Part shown: positions 33,736 through 49,060 of the stretch, one piece after another
Layout of the letters: each line of letters begins with the position of its first letter
How positions within the stretch are numbered: the stretch's first letter is position 1
From: Glossina fuscipes
Lineage: Eukaryota > Arthropoda > Insecta > Diptera > Glossinidae
Assembly: GCF_014805625.2 (NCBI RefSeq)
Contig: NW_023998431.1
Coordinates: 6,084,213 to 6,148,212 of the forward strand
Direction: 5' to 3'
DNA: 64,000 bases
The notes under the pieces: model-generated
What the model was told of the DNA's origin: nothing
Databases searched by the model: none
Seen by the model: only the letters and a program-made list of their open reading frames with translations
Position numbers and translations under genes: made by a program

Positions 33736-36700
33736 GGGATTTGTGTATTTTTTCCACTCAATAAATTCTTTTAAATATTTGCTTTGCTAAATGAAAGATT
33801 TTATCAAAGGTAACCTAATTTTATGCTTACTTTTTAAAAAGCAGAAGAAATAAGAAATGTGCGTAAGTGCAATAATATAAATTATGTTTTATAAAATATT
33901 CACAATTAAATTTCCATCTCATTCCTTTTATACTGTTACAATTACATTTCATTGTCCGCCCAAGCATTCATTTAATCATGATTACTATTTAAATGTATAT
34001 TAATGTTATATGAGAAAAGAGAATGAAGTAAAAGAACGCCAGATACGCCTGGGAGCGTATCTCAACATATATATGGAATAAAGATTTCTTCTTTTTCGTA
34101 ATTGTCACGTTTTAGCAGAGGCCTGATTGAAGTGACTTTTCACGAAAAACTTTACAATATACTGATAAATATTTGACTTAAGAGTTTTAATTTTTTTCGC
34201 TATCCAACTCTTAACCGTATTATTGTGATTTAGATTCACTCAATTGTGTTATTGCATTATTTGAGAAATAAAATGGGCAATCTTTGCTTTAAATTTTAAT
34301 TCTGTCGCGTTTATCTTTAACGATTTTGGAAAAGTTAAAAACGGACGAGCGAACACAAGATGATCATTATTTCTTGCTTGTCGTTTGCCTCTCATAAGAT
34401 ATCTGGCTAAGTTACACAAACGATGCAATGAAATTAGTACGACTTCTCGTCCTGCCCTATTTGAACGTTAAATATAAAAAATAATTTAATTGGATTGTCA
34501 GTATTTTATTTTATTTTACGTATTTACCTGTGGATAGCAACATAGCTCACTTTAAATGATTTATTTAAAAAATAAAAAAAAGAATACGCAACAACCCCAT
34601 TAACAAGAAGGATGCAAGAATAGCACGAGTATAATGCCTCATGAACATTAAACCCGCACATAACGTGCTTTCCTCTTCAAGAGTCGCTTGCATTTAAATT
34701 GAAAATGCACTCACCAGTGAATATTTGTTTTCAAAGCAAAATTTTGAAATAACCTCGAGTAATGACCAATGTCCAAGCCGGGCACAAGTGCCAAGAAGTA
34801 AATGTACCGCAGGACACGTATTTTCCTTTATATAGAATAGAGAAAGAAAGAAGGAAAGTACATAACAATATAAACAGTTCAACAGGATGTCGCGCTGTTG
34901 AAAACTCTTGCAATTGTCTGTTATTAACAAATAACTCCAATGCATTGCTAGGCCTAGATAAGCATATATGTGAATACATGTATAGGTATGTCCAAATGTA
35001 AACAAATAGGTGCAGGTGTTGAATACATTTCATGATGCTGTATATGTTCCGATGTGCACTGTGCATATAATGGTTTAACGGGTTTTAAGTAACGCATGTA
35101 CATTGTTTGCTTGACACCACCCGACAAAGAATGCATGTATATGTTTGAATAGGTTGATGGGATTTCCTATTATGCCAGCTTGTTACGACGCCTTTGTTCA
35201 CATTATCGCTAAGTTGCCGTGTTGATATTTTCAATGAGACTAATGTGGCTGCCTTAGGATACTAACCGTTGTACGTGAGATGTGTGCGTCAACCATAGTG
35301 ACTCTAATAAATTTCTAATAATGTTCTCTATTAAATAGTCAGCATAGGCCAAGTGTGTGAAAGGAAAAGAAAATATATCGCTGCAAGGGAAACGTTAAAC
35401 CTTTAAAAGTGAAAGAATGTTTCATATCGATTAACAATATGAACATTCTCTGTAATTTCCTACTATCCTGCTATCGTAGGGCACATCCGTTGCGTTAATC
35501 AGAATAAGCAAAGCTGAATGGAAAGGTCGACTCGTATTAAACATAATCAATAAAGTCTAAAAGCCGCATACCTCACCATATGAAAAGAATGACTATTAAA
35601 TCGGCATACCCGATTTCAATTTATAGCGCAGACAACAACCTTTAATTAGAATTGGCATGGATTAATGGTTACAACAGATGCTCAATCGGTAAAAGTATAA
35701 CACACTTGCTGCGGCCACACCCTATCGCTCCTTTGCCGACTGCTTTCTTTCTAAAGGTCAACCTGTTTATACTCGTGCAAGCGACGTATATACACGTACA
35801 TATATATATATATACATATATATATGTATGTATGTACATGCCCTTAGTCTAAGAAAAACTCTTTTCGTTCTTACGTTAATAGGTAGCGGCAGATGATTCC
35901 AGCTACTTATAGTATGTAAAATATAACTTTTTATTCTGTAAGATTTTTATAAGAAACAGAAACTATTGGCCTAGAATACGCCTCGCGACGTCCCGAAGTT
36001 CCTCGCAAGACCATTTGCATTTCTTGAGTCACCGTTGAGAGTCACAGTCGGTTGAACTATTCTTCTTTCTATTATTTTATTACCTTGCTGACCCCGCGTG
36101 AATAACATCCTCATCGATACTTGCGTTTATGTTATCAGTCCTACTTTATTGTGATTACAAAACAACGTAATTTCACTTTTACTTATTTTTAAATCTTTAA
36201 ACTTGATCTGTCAATGACTTTTCGTGATTCGGCAAAGACAACATTTTTGTGTGTGCATTTTTTTTTTGCTTAATCGATAGGTATTTTCATATAGATTCAC
36301 GTCATATAGGTGAATATAGGCGAGATTTTCTAGTTTGGCCGCACTAGAGTGTCAAATTTGGGTGTTTTTTCATATGCAGTTCTCGCTAACATACCAAATT
36401 TCAAATACCGTTAAAAATAGTTTCCATAAGCAGAATTTGAATTTGTTTAGTTTGCTTGAAAGGTATTTTTGTATAGATTCATGAAATGTCCACAAAAATA
36501 ATTTCTTTTTTTTAATATGGACGGATTAGGCTTTCAAACCAACTATATCTCAATTGTAAGTATTTAACATGAGCTCTGTTAAGTCGTTAACAGAGGTAAG
36601 TTAACGGAAATGGTAGGTATCTTTACTAGTTAAATTCGAATTTATCTTCACACCCTTACCATATTCACGGCACGAATTCCATCGTTCATTTTTCTCATAG

Positions 36701-38097
36701 TCTTCATTTAACTTCGAATAGGAAAATCTCCCTCTATTCCTGCCTGATCAGTCAGCTGGCACTGCCGTCACGATTACAGTTACTCCTAATTTAATTCTGC
36801 AACACGTGTGATGCTTAAAATAGCATACGTTTATTTTTTTCAATGTTTTCCTTTAACACTGTTCCTTACTGAATTTGCTTTTAAATAACACGGTGTTTAT
36901 GTCGATTGCGCAGGCTCAAACCTGTTTGAATCCTGCCTTATTCCTCCATTACATTAGAGATTTTGATAAGTTTCTCTGCTAAGTAATTGTACAATTAGAA
37001 TAGATATTCGACATAACCTTAAAAGACAGTCAACGAAACTAAATGAGGCCACACTCCTAAGAAAAACTTTCTGGTTATGAAAGATAACCATGAAACGTAA
37101 TGTTGGTATGTATAATGTATAAGTGATTCTGATTATCGATTATAGATATGATGGGAATGGAAAACTTGTTTCCTGCTTTCGTATGCAACGCTCCACGATG
37201 GGTTTATACTGACTCTCACAGTGATGCAACAAATCTAATTCTGGCTACAACGCCATACCTCGTCTTCGAAATGTGAAATTGTCATGCGCATATAACAGAA
37301 CGTCAGGGAATTGATGGATATAATCAAGGTTGCGAATAGATGATTAAAACGTACTACTATGTTTACCTTAGAAGACATAGTTTTCGTATTCTTGATTATC
37401 ATAAGATTCAGAGTTAATTTAATTCGGTCCGTCGTTCGTTTTGCCTGTTTGTCATCTTCTATTGGAATGCTCACGGCTTCCAGGTATGGAGAAAGAAACT
37501 TAATGCATCTGGAATGCACTCTATCTTTGAAAATGAGCGTGTATGACCACATGCCACACAGTTTAAAATATTGCTTCGAAACTTAGCGCAAACGTTTACT
37601 AGGATCAGCTACAACTTTAAAGTAAAAGTGGGCATAATTTTCTGGCAAATATATCTACTATAGATCAAAAGACTGCCCCTTTCATTTTACAAGATATTTC
37701 GCATTTGTAAAGTATTCGTCTGGTATTAATGCTTATCAAAATTTCGTGATTATGATGTAATTTACTTAACAGAAGCAAGTCCTATGACCAAATTAAATAT
37801 TTACAATACTTTTGATGATATCAATATCGGTACAATACACCAGTTTTATATCCATGTTAATTCGAATATTCAATCATAAATACGAGCAACCGTATTACAA
37901 ACAATCAATTTTATTATAAAATCTTATTATCAGTTGTCACGATAAATGACTGATATGTAATATGCATACAATTGCGCAGGCAGTGTTTGTGTGTATGCGT
38001 ATGCATATGCGTATAAAATTTTGAGCGTGCATACGTGAGCGTGTGTTTGTTTATTGTTATACTTGAATATAATGACAAAAAGAGCCATTTTATTGTA
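33736..38097. other. Intron sequence, no gene seen
   Basis: AT-rich, with scattered short frames on both strands (for example 34694-35136 and 37235-37586) that show no domain, no conserved motif and no splice context I would trust. Confidence 0.5.
35797..35834. repeat. (TA)n/(TATG)n microsatellite
   Basis: TA array grading into TATG units. Confidence 0.85.
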
Positions 38098-38127
38098 TGT
38101 ATATATATTTATATATATATATATTTA

Positions 38128-38160
<33 letters not shown>
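38098..38160. repeat. (TA)n microsatellite, compound
   Basis: Two TA arrays separated by TTTATGTACA. Confidence 0.9.
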
Positions 38161-38163
<3 letters not shown>

Positions 38164-38638
38164 TTCATGTAATTCATATGATTATAACTCTTGTTAACTG
38201 TAACTGAAACATTTGTTGAAAAACAATATAATGATACCCTCCCGAACCACTCATCCATTGATGGTGAGTGTAATAAATTTATTATATCGTTTGTAGAATA
38301 AACAAAATTGTGCGCAAAAAATTCCACAAACAATATTTGGTGGTCTAAATTATAATGACCCTAATAATGCTATTTGGTCCTCAATATTTAATCTCCGCGT
38401 GCGACATGTAATCAATTGGATGAATATTTCAATTTTTATATCGTACGTGTTTAATATTGGTTCGATTATCCTTTATACAATTCTTAATTTACATCAAAAA
38501 GACATGTTTATTTGCCTTCCTCCATTTGTCCGTCTCTTTGTATTCAACATCATTCGCAAAGCGTTAAGAATTACAGGTCGAAATTTTAAAGTTTATACAT
38601 TAAAGTTGAAAATTAACTATTATTTATTGTCCTTCAGT

Positions 38639-38664
38639 AAAAAAAAAAAAAAAAAAAAAAAAAA
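38639..38664. repeat. Poly-A run
   Basis: About 26 A residues. It could be the tail of an old retroposed sequence, but no source upstream was recognised. Confidence 0.85.
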
Positions 38665-41600
38665 TTAAATAAAATAAATTGAGTGATGGATATCCAAACT
38701 TCGCCGTGAGTCGTATATAATTTTATTAAACATTAACATATGTTATTGTTGCTGTTTGCGCTTGTGTGAGTGCATGTGTTTTTTTATCAATATTACAACA
38801 AATGTTATTTCTGTGTATTTTGCACTGACTTTCCTTCAACAATACCAATAATCAAATTGTATGACAAAAACAACGCACGTACACTTTTGTATACATATAA
38901 AAATTGACTTTATTGAGATATGTTTGTGTTATGTTACAGTTACACACAACATATCTATTTTGCATTTAATTAAAAAATAAACGTACACTCAACCTTTAAT
39001 CTATCCGGAAGATACGCTCTTAAAAAAAGAAACGAAAAAAGATATGATGTTAACGAAAATCACCCAGAGCCATATAAAGAATTCATATAAAGAATAAAAA
39101 TATTTGTTATAGCAAACCGCGAATTGATTTGATCTAATAGTCCATTAACCCTGGTTTCAGGAATTTACGTAATTTTAAGTAAATTCAAGATCTCGTCACG
39201 TAGGCGCAGTACAATCATTATAGGCGGGCAAGATTCATCATTAAATACCCTACAGAACGTCAGGCAATACAATTCTTCCTTTACTTTCGCCATAAAATAT
39301 CACAAGGAAATCATATTTAGTCCCTATGCGAAAGTCTACATATCAAAGCAATCACCGTTTGGCAGGGAGTCGAAGAAATGACCTTAAAGAGGATTATCAT
39401 TGTTCAACATACAAACCGTTATGCCGGGCGGAATTCATAAAGCAGACCTACATGGTTCAAATTTGGTACAATTCATTTTTATGTCAAATTGCTGTTTTGA
39501 GTAAAAGTTAGACGTTTTTCCGATAAGAAAAGGAAGGATTGTAGGAGAGCTTCAAAAAATTAGCATATCCGACACACATCGACTTGATTTTTGTCGAGAA
39601 GCCTTCCCATATTGTAAATTTTTTTCGCGTAAGGACTCTTTCATGATAACCTATTTTATGGAAAGTGACAAAAAGAAAGTGGTCCGACCTAGTATAAGTT
39701 TCCTGATAGGAATACATTGGCGCTTTGCATAGTTTTGCACAGCAATAAATGCATAGAAATGACTCGTAAAGCGGGCAACCCACGTTCATTCATATTTGTG
39801 AGTTTGTCAGCATATTTCTCTAATATGATTTCAAACATTTTCTTTTTCAATTACGTTTCCATTTTTTATATCAGAAAGTATTTTTTTCTTGTACTAGTTG
39901 CAGTAAATATGAAAGCGAATGAATGATATTCAAATGTCGTGACTTAAGCGTAAATGCCATATTAATAAAGCAATTTTCAGTCAGTAACTAAAACTTTAAG
40001 CCTTCAATAGAGCTTTTTAATTGTTTCTTTTTTGTGCCAGAATGAAATGAAATAGAGAAAAAAGATCTGAACCAAAATGCAGAAGAACGAAACGCTTATT
40101 GCTTTTACTTAGCTTAACTTATTTAAAATTAAGCAATACACATATATACAAATATAATATAAATATAAATGCATATAATCACAAACTGTCTTAAAAATAT
40201 TATAAAAAAAAAAAGTCATCACAAATATGAAACTGGAGCGGAAATTTGTCTTAGTTGAAGCAAAAACATCGGAAATAACTAAGAAACTAATTTCTTTAAA
40301 AACATATATGCCCAAGATTTTATCTGCATTCTTCAAATGACTATGAAATTCGTCGAATATGAAAATAGTTTCAAAATGCGTTAGTCTCTCTAACAAAATA
40401 AGAATACAATTTTTTTTGTTTTTTTAAATCCATCTTTAATGGATTAGCATCGGCTAGCACGAGGATATTTTTTCAGGCTCACTCCGCTCTTATTTTATTC
40501 TTTATCCTCATATAAGTGCACCTTGCTTTCACCTCCATAAGCAAAAAACAAAGGATCGTAGGCAAAGTAACGTTACCTCCCAAAGAAGCCGATAAGGGAT
40601 ACAGATCATTTCTATACCTGATATAATTGCATTGATTTAAATCCCTCTTCCTGCCATTTAGCAAATTTCTTAATCGAAATTCTTTTCTTCATTTTATCTG
40701 TAACCCGAAATGGTTAAGTATTTGCAAAATTTAAGGAACTACATGCGCGCCATCATTTTTACTTAGAATGAATTTTTATGAAAGATAATTTATATATTCG
40801 GACTTAAGAAGTATAATATTGCGGAGTCCGGCATAGATAATAATCTATTATGTAAACCAAATTTCTAACATTATAACGATGGGCGTTACATGTTTCTTGT
40901 TCAAAAACTTCAAACGCTATTAGCGATTGGAAAGGTCCGTAATAAACTGGTACTGTTGTCAACTCAGCTACATTCTACAGTCTATCGTTAATATTTTGGA
41001 TCGTAACACTTTCGATTAGCATCGTTTGTCTCTTCTATATCAGATATTCTTGGAAAATGCTCACATCTTCTAATTATACCTATATAGGTTGTCTTACACA
41101 ATGCTTTTACCATCAATTTCTATAAGACTCAAACATTTTTACGTTGATCTCTTCAACAAGTACATGTCATTGCATATAGAATATCTTAAGTACTGTTCTT
41201 ATTTTTTAAAGCTTTTATACGCGGATTACATTTCGCCATCAACTGGAAATTATCATTATCGACCAAATATGTATTTGTGTATTAAATAGCTTAAGGGCTT
41301 TCGTATCTGATTTATAATGAAACAACTTAACACCTTATCTATCAACCGTTCCGATGACAGATATTAATTGAAATAAGTTAAGTTATTTCACTTAATTTAT
41401 TTATTATAGCATTGCCGTTAAACAACGTTACATTATGACAAATCAATTTCTCTTAGTTCGCATATGTATGTAAGCATTTGTACCGCATTATGTTGTTTAC
41501 TGTGTAATTAAGCCGCCATTAATTAACACCAAATTAGCAATAAATACATTTTCTACTTTTCATAGCATGCTAATCCGTCCATTAGCGTCTATTCATATTT

Positions 41601-43739
41601 GACGGTGAGGGCTTAACCCAAACTAGATTTATTTATTTCGTGAAACTTCAAACCGATTTTGTATGTCCATCGGTCCTTACCGATTCGAACTTAAAAGATC
41701 AAAAAAAAGACTCTACCTTTATACATACCTTTTTAAGAAATATGTAAAGCGCTTAAGTCCAATTTGCTCGTAAACTTAGTAAAAAGTTCAAATGGCATGA
41801 AAAGTTTGGAATACTTAATAACTTGGAACTTGAAAAGAGTAATTACCATGCCACAGAGGGCTTCAATGCCATCCTTCTAGCTAGGTTGCTATACTAATAC
41901 ATTTGCAAATATTCAAAAATTTTTAACTCTAGTACTCAGCTCGTATTTGATCATATAAATTATTGATCAGCATGCAACTCGCAATCAATTTATCGATATC
42001 TGTCCGCTCGTGCGTCGTCTATTCTTGATTTGCTCACGTTCGCCAAAATTGTGATAAAGACCTCGAACTTGGTGCATCCACGAACAGTATTCAAAAAACT
42101 TGAATCTGAATAAAAATTGATTTCAAAATTGATATGAATATCCCCCGTCTTGTAATTTTTTACCTTATTTTCAACAATTAATCGACTCACGATAATTAAT
42201 AAATAATAAGTGATTGTTTTCAAATTATTTAGACAGGGCATTCGTCCATTCTTCAAATAACTTGTATATTCATAATTAAAAATAGTTTTTCATAAAGCAA
42301 TTGTTAAATTAATTCGTATACATCGTACACTGCGTACACGCTGTGCGTATACTGCGTACTAAAAAGTAAAAGCTAAGTTAACGGCGGAATAGTTTTGCCT
42401 TAAAATTTCCAATAAAACGTGTAATCTCTGTTGTTGAAGGCTGTGAAACTTTACTTAACGAGACTAATATAATTTGTGCATTTATTGTATATCACTTAGG
42501 AAGTAAACAATCTTTAAGAAAAACCTATAATTAAATCATCTTTTGTTTAAAAATTTGGTACAAATTTAAGAGAATTAATTTTCCTATCAAGTTGCTGTTC
42601 GTTATATAATATTCAAAAATTGACTTGCGTCTCGTAAGAACACTTATATGGCCGTGAGTTCATCTAGTTCATCTAGTGTGTACGCAATCGGATTCGTTTC
42701 AGGGCACAAACAAGTTACAGTGTGTTTCGTTAAAATATCTTAAGCATCGCCATGTGTCGTTTGAAGACGGAATGGCGTAAGATAGGATACTCAAACTTGA
42801 ATCGCATCAGAAAATTATTCCGAATCGATCGATATAATAAAAAGAGGATCTATGTTAAATTCCTCTGCATTTCATACACATGCGCACAAACTTAATATCG
42901 TTTATATCCCACAAACCGTTTAGACTATAAAAACTATTCTATCTGCTATCACTAATCTGAGGCTAGCTTAAGCTGAGTTAAATTTAAAAAGACCAAAAAT
43001 TCATTAATATTTATAAATAGAATCCTTTTATTGCCTACTCATTATTGTGCATAAATATTTATTAAAATTACGCTTGTGTTTATTCAATTGCGATAACGTT
43101 CTACTTAACATATTATGTATTTAATGCGAGCAAATGCTTTCAATAGGAATAAATGTTCATAAAAAATATTTTCTAAAATGAAAGTGAAAATATTGTCTTT
43201 GTGTATGTTATATTTTAATCAAAAATAACATTTATGCCCTGAAGTATAAAGTCAGCTTTAGTTTAGCACTTTGACGTTGTTTATTCTACATGGTATTAAA
43301 ACTTGTTCGCACATGCGTTTACTTAACGTTAAGCAAGATAATCGGTCGCTAAGAGTTGAAACTTCACCCAAAAAGGGACTAAACAAATGCAATGGCATGA
43401 CAGCAAAGCAAAAAGAATAAAAAAGTAGAAATTCGACTGAAACCCAATTTATCAACAACCAACCGTCATTAAATATTTAATTCGATGGTGCGAATTTATT
43501 CTACTTGATTAGCTAAAGTTAGATCGGATAAGATTTTGATCCGAAGTATGAACATTATAGTCGGCCAAAGTCAACCGTTAAATATCCTATACCTCATTGT
43601 CTAACACAATCCTTATTTTTACCATGTACAAAATTTATATCTTCTTTCTATATAAAGGCATATTTTCAAATGCGCATTTATGGGGAAAGCGGGCCCAAAA
43701 CGCAATCTAATATAGTACAAATTTACCCCTATATATAGA
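38665..43739. other. Intron sequence with faint repeat debris
   Basis: No gene. A stretch at about 41950-42070 (GATCAGCATGCAACTCGCAA and a TGTCCGCTCGTGCGTC segment) resembles repeat modules at 55100 and 55585, so at least one old transposon fragment is buried here. Confidence 0.5.
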
Positions 43740-43839
43740 GCAGGATACAATAACAGGGGTAGGTGGTCCAAATTTTATAGAATTCATTTAGGTATGTAAT
43801 TACTATGATATTATGGGTCAATTTCCATCATCACATATT

Positions 43840-44410
43840 AAATTTTATTAAAAATTAGATTTTTTTGCTCTACAAAGGATCAATTTTCGTGAAAATTCTT
43901 ATTAGAGTACGATCGACAAAAAAAGGATGCAATTTTTTTTTTAATTTGCTATTATCGAAAATAATACCCTTTTGTCGCATGAACTTCAGTTTTCATAATT
44001 CGCGAGGGTGTTAAAAATTGTCCCAGGCGGTCCGAAGTTTTCAATTCAATTTTAAAGTACCGAAATACTACTATCTAGGCACTTGTGCTGCGAAGTTTTC
44101 AAAATTATAATTTTTTTTCATATAACGGCTGTTCAGAATAGGGCGTTATATAGGGAACAGTCGAGAAATGGGATCGAAACGAATTTTTTTCAATAGCGTT
44201 GGGTCCAAAATATGTCACTGTACCAAATTTCATAAAAATATCTCAAGAATTGCGACCTGTAGCTTGAACACAAATTTACAAGGACAAACAGACAGATGGG
44301 CTTAAATCAATTCAGATTACGACCCTGAATCGATCGGTGTAATAAAAGATGGGCCCATCTTAAGCCTTTCTACTGACTTAATATAACCTGTACCACTAGT
44401 TGTGTAGGGT
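43840..44410 (+). repeat. Dispersed repeat family G, copy 1
   Basis: Shares ordered blocks with 58980-59370: a T-rich stretch ending CATATAACGGCTGTTCAG, then GGGCGTTATATAGGGAACAG, a GGGATCGAA block, ACCAAATTTCATAAAAATAT and GGACAAACAGACAGATGGGC followed by TAAATCAATTCAGATTA. It ends near a GTAGGGTATAAG terminus. Non-coding and of unknown class. Confidence 0.6.
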
Positions 44411-47400
44411 ATAAGAAGCATTTCGACATATGGTAAAAAGCTAAGGTCGGATGAAATCAATTTTTGAGCCGTCTGCCAAATAAATACTCTTACGGAAAAT
44501 AACCTTAATTTTTCAAAATTCTATGACGAAAATACACAGAAAATAATAAAGGATAGCAAGATTTTTGGCAAGAAAATTAATGTTGGTAAATTCGGACTAC
44601 GTCAATTCTTGTTTCGATGTCTCATAGAAGCTACACCTGTGCATGGAAACAAAATTTAATTTCTGATGTAATAGTTTCTTATAAAAATATATGAAGAATT
44701 ATATTAGGCAAAGTGCTGTTGTGTATTTAATATCCCAGCTTACACGACCACAATATTTCTCCTTTGAATACGTGAACCGATAATAATATTGGATTCGATG
44801 TCGACAGAAAATTAAAGTCGCTAATTTAAAATTGATAATTACCATTGACTCTCGTAATCGATATCGAAAGTTGTAAATCGATTCTTACCTTCGCCTTTTG
44901 CGTAATTGGCTTAAGTCAATAAAACCCATTAAAAAGAGTCCGCCGTCGATTTTGGCATCTTAACCGAACCAAAAGATTTAATTTATAGATGAAATTTATT
45001 TCGGATCTCAATGACAGTTTTATCAATTGCCTTCTTTTTTAAGATAAGAATTCCCGTTATATTTTCAACATAGGCCCATACCTACCCGTTTAACACAATT
45101 AAACACAGACACATTCAGTAATCTTAATGAGAAGCCAGGCAGATACGAGACTATTAAATGAACGGCAGTTTGTAGAAATATTATCGGCAACGATTAGCAC
45201 TGCAAAGTAATTCTTTTTTTTTATTAATTTGACAACGGTAGAATTCAAGTCAGTTGATTCACATAAAACTCGGTGAAATATAGAAAAGCAATTTACAATA
45301 AAAATTGTACTTTATATAATAAACCATTGATATATCTGAGTAAAAGTTTGCGAAAAACATCACAACGTCGGCTTACGTCCTTAACTTAGTTGATTGTTCG
45401 ATGTTTGTAAATTTTTAGGTTATCCTTTTTCTTTTTAAATTGCCAAATTCGTCCTTGTAATACTCGGCATATTCAACACAGTTAATGTCTTAATTATGCG
45501 GTCATCAACATTAACAGTTTTCTCGTACCGAAACTAAAATTCTGTTGTATTAAGTTTCGCCAACGCTTGTATGGTTATTTTTGCAGAACTAACAAAGCGT
45601 TTATTCATATTAATTTCCATCGTTTGCCTTTGTGGAAGCAAATTATAAAAGAAGATGCCGTAACGATCGAATTTAATTTTCTTTTCCGGTTGACTTTAGG
45701 GTTAAATCACTAAAACTTATTGTATAAAATTTCTATAATAAAGCGATAACTGTCAGCAAGTAATTAACTGGGAAAACAGTACCATAATCGTTCGCAATTT
45801 CTTGGTTAACCGCACGTTTTTATATGCAGATATTCAAATAGAAGAATCGTGTAATAAAGTCGCAGATATGATTACTGGCAGCAATTGAAATCAGCAATTG
45901 AAGCGCAAGTAGCGCAAATAATATAAAAGTTAATGGTGGGAAAATGTAGTTATTTTAATGAAATTTCTTCTTCTTTCATATAGTTTTTGATTTAAAATAA
46001 CGAAAGGGTCTTATCATTGGTTTAAGCCGAATAATTTAACACTCAACGCTTATTATAAAATAATTTTTCTCTTCTTGTTAAATTTATTTAAACAGTTCGA
46101 CATGACGGAGAAGACGGGAACCTTAAACCGCGTAACGGGAAGCGCAGCGCTTTTCAAATAGAATTCCTCTTCTCGCCTTAGAGGAGATTAGTGGGTGATT
46201 GATATATGAAAATATGAAGCAGACAGACGGAATAGAATGCATATGTAGCTCCTAATAAAAATTTTTTCATATTTGCTATGAAACTAATTGTATCCTACAA
46301 ACGCAGCATCTTAATGACTATATTCACGTGTTAATGGGTAAATCATTTTCTAGTTTCTTGTATTTCTTAAATGATTTGTGAACGAAAGTAAATTCTAATG
46401 AAAGTGACAAGTAGGCCAAATCAAAAATGATATCAAAAATTGCAACGGAACATATGACAAGATGTTGTCTTGGCAAGAACTCGATATTTATTTCTTACGG
46501 CATTATTCGAATATTTTCTTCTTTTTACGTATTTAGCAATCACGTATTTTACTATCATTCGGTTTATTAGTTGGTAAACTATAATAGATAATGAATTGTT
46601 TCTGTTAATTATTGTAATGCCTTACTCTTCCGATTAATAGCTAGAAAACCAATATTAATTTCACTTTTCTAATGAAATTTTTACGAATATGATTCTGACT
46701 TCAATAAGAGGCTGAACAGAGGGAGAAAATTTTTAATAATTATATCGCTACTTTGCCTTCTTCACTTAAAGACAAAACGAATATACCCCTTTCGGGGGTT
46801 AGCTACGAAATGAACATACTGTTATTTGTCATCAACTGTAATTTCTAATGTGAGCTTGTAAAAAATTTCTATTGTGTTATTAGAGCAGGATGCATGGAAG
46901 AGACAATATCCGGTAATAGTTTTTATAAAGTTTTATGGGTTTGTTTTTCTAAACATTTTCTTTTATCATTTGATTGGATTACTTTTTACTTGTCTGCTTG
47001 TCTTTTTCATTTTTTCATTGATTCCTTTGCCTTCTTTTTTGTAATACGCTACAGAAAGAAAGAGAGAACTGAGCAGTATTCTAGTTATTTATAAATGCCA
47101 ATTTTTTTTTTTTTACTTGAATATATATGAGGCAAAGAAATGAAATAATTGAAAAGTAAAGGTTACACACCAGTAAGTCGTTACAATTCTCCCGCCAGTA
47201 TGGCGACTTATTAGAACTTTAATAAAATTCATGGCAAGCCGAGGACTATACCATAAAACACTGCACGGGCATAAAAGAGACATCTATCTTTAGTTTTCAA
47301 TTCAATACACACTCTTAACTTTAATTCCCAAGTTTTTAGTTTTTACTCTTTTCTTACTTCTTTTTTATATTCAGTTTAACTAAGTACTTAGTTGAAATTG

Positions 47401-47493
47401 TTACCGCGTTTCACGTTCTATTTGCGCTATTTTTATGTTAAGTGCGGATGCGAACTTGACTATAAAGATGTAATGAAGAAGAAGAAGGGGTGG
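44411..47493. other. Intron sequence, no gene seen
   Basis: AT-rich, without recognisable genes or named repeats. Confidence 0.5.
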
Positions 47494-47541
47494 CAGAGAG
47501 ACTGAGAGAGAGAGAGAGAAAGAAAGAGAGAGATAGAGAGA
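47494..47541. repeat. (GA)n microsatellite
   Basis: GAGAGA array with GAAA and GATA interruptions. Confidence 0.88.
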
Positions 47542-48744
47542 ATAAAAGACAAAGGAATACTAATAATACCACAAAAGTTCCTTTTACATTATTTAACTTT
47601 CTTCGAAATGTTTCTCAACAATACCAACAACAGCGATAACAACATTAAGAACAACAACAATATATATCATGTCATTTTGTATTATTTTTATGCTCATATG
47701 ACACATGGGAAAAAGTTTTCGCATATAAATATGAAACGTCTATACAAGCTGAAAAAAGATCCTTCAATAGCGTATTAAAAACTAAAGCCAAAAAAAAAAA
47801 CAAGCAAAGAAAAAAGGAAGCTTAGGAAACTTGCTCTTTCGGAAGTGTAGAAAACTCAACAGTTTGCAGTTGTACGTCTTTACTTTATTTTATTTTACTA
47901 TAAACGGAAAATTTGTTAGCAAATACTCTTTTTATTCGTTTTTTTCTTCCACTCTTAATAAGTTTGTAAGCGGCTTCGTTTGTGGTTGGTTTATTTTTCA
48001 TATATATTTTTATATAACCCACAATACTCCTTGCATAAAGGGCATTTCTATGTTCGACGCAAGTAGCAACCATAATGCGCGCCGTTCTTTTAACATACCA
48101 TAAATTGTATCATATAAAGTGCTACCTTTAGTTGTAAAATCTTACACTGAAGCATAAAGCATATTAAACATATTTAAACTATATGTGTATGATAAGTAAC
48201 TCTTAAGCATATTAAAATGGCTGGCACAGTTCGCTCATAACTATAAAGATACGTTGCCGTCATAAGCGTAAGAATTCTTGAAATGGATATTGACATGAGT
48301 GCATTTTAAGAATAACATTCTCTTTCTTTTTCATTCTCTAGTCACTATAATCATATTATCTAAGTATAGTAATATGCTCATGTAAATAAATTTATAAAGG
48401 TAAGAATGTTTGTCAAACATTCGGTTTGTCATACTATATCCCCATGCTTACGTACTCTATAGCTTATGTGTTCAACGCACATTCTTTGCGCGTTTATGTG
48501 ATAATATTTTACTTTATATTTTATCTCATCTCTCTTTCATTCCGACTTCTTTAAACTTTATTAAAAAGTTTCTCTTCTCATCTTTTAAACTTAGTTTGTA
48601 TTTTACTGCTTACCATCGAATGTTCCGAGCATAATCATCCTACCGAAATGTTCACAAAGAGCCAGACGGAAACTTCAGAGGTCGTATGAAGTATTAAATA
48701 TATATAATTATATATATTATTATATCGTATATTATATTCTAGAC

Positions 48745-49060
48745 CGCGAGCATTGAATTCTGAATCAGTCTAGATATGTTTGTCCGTCCATCCGTCCATC
48801 CGTTTGTTTGTCTATGGTGAAAATTCTCTCAAACGCTATAGTCAAAATGTCGGGCTTCAAATTTGGTGAAAGGTTGGAGACAAATTCAAAGTTCTTACGA
48901 ATGGGTGGATATTGAAAACAAGCCAAATCGATCGACCTTTTTGTTTTATTTCTATGTAATCAATCACTCTATGAGCGATGAGAAAGAGTTAGAGAGCGAC
49001 CGCAACTTTTGCGCCCGATCGACTGGTTGGGCTCTCTTTACGATTAAACAACGACCTCAA
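48745..49060 (+). repeat. Transposon debris with GTCCGTCC array
   Basis: Carries a TGTCCGTCCATCCGTCCATC block, then CGGGCTTCAAATTTGGTGAA, CAAAGTTCTTACGAATGGGT and a CCAAATCGATCGACC stretch. The same succession (CTTCAAATTTGGCAAAAACA, GTTCTTGTACGC, AAAATGGGTCAAATCGGTTG) occurs at 55685-55765. A 68-codon open frame over it is not taken as a gene. Confidence 0.6.

Noticed and set aside
34694..35136. Three overlapping minus-strand frames near 35 kb
   Set aside because: Different frames, Tyr/His/Cys-rich, with no shared domain and no splice context; not supported as a gene.
38639..38664. Poly-A run as the tail of a processed pseudogene
   Set aside because: No coding or repeat sequence recognised upstream and no flanking duplication found.
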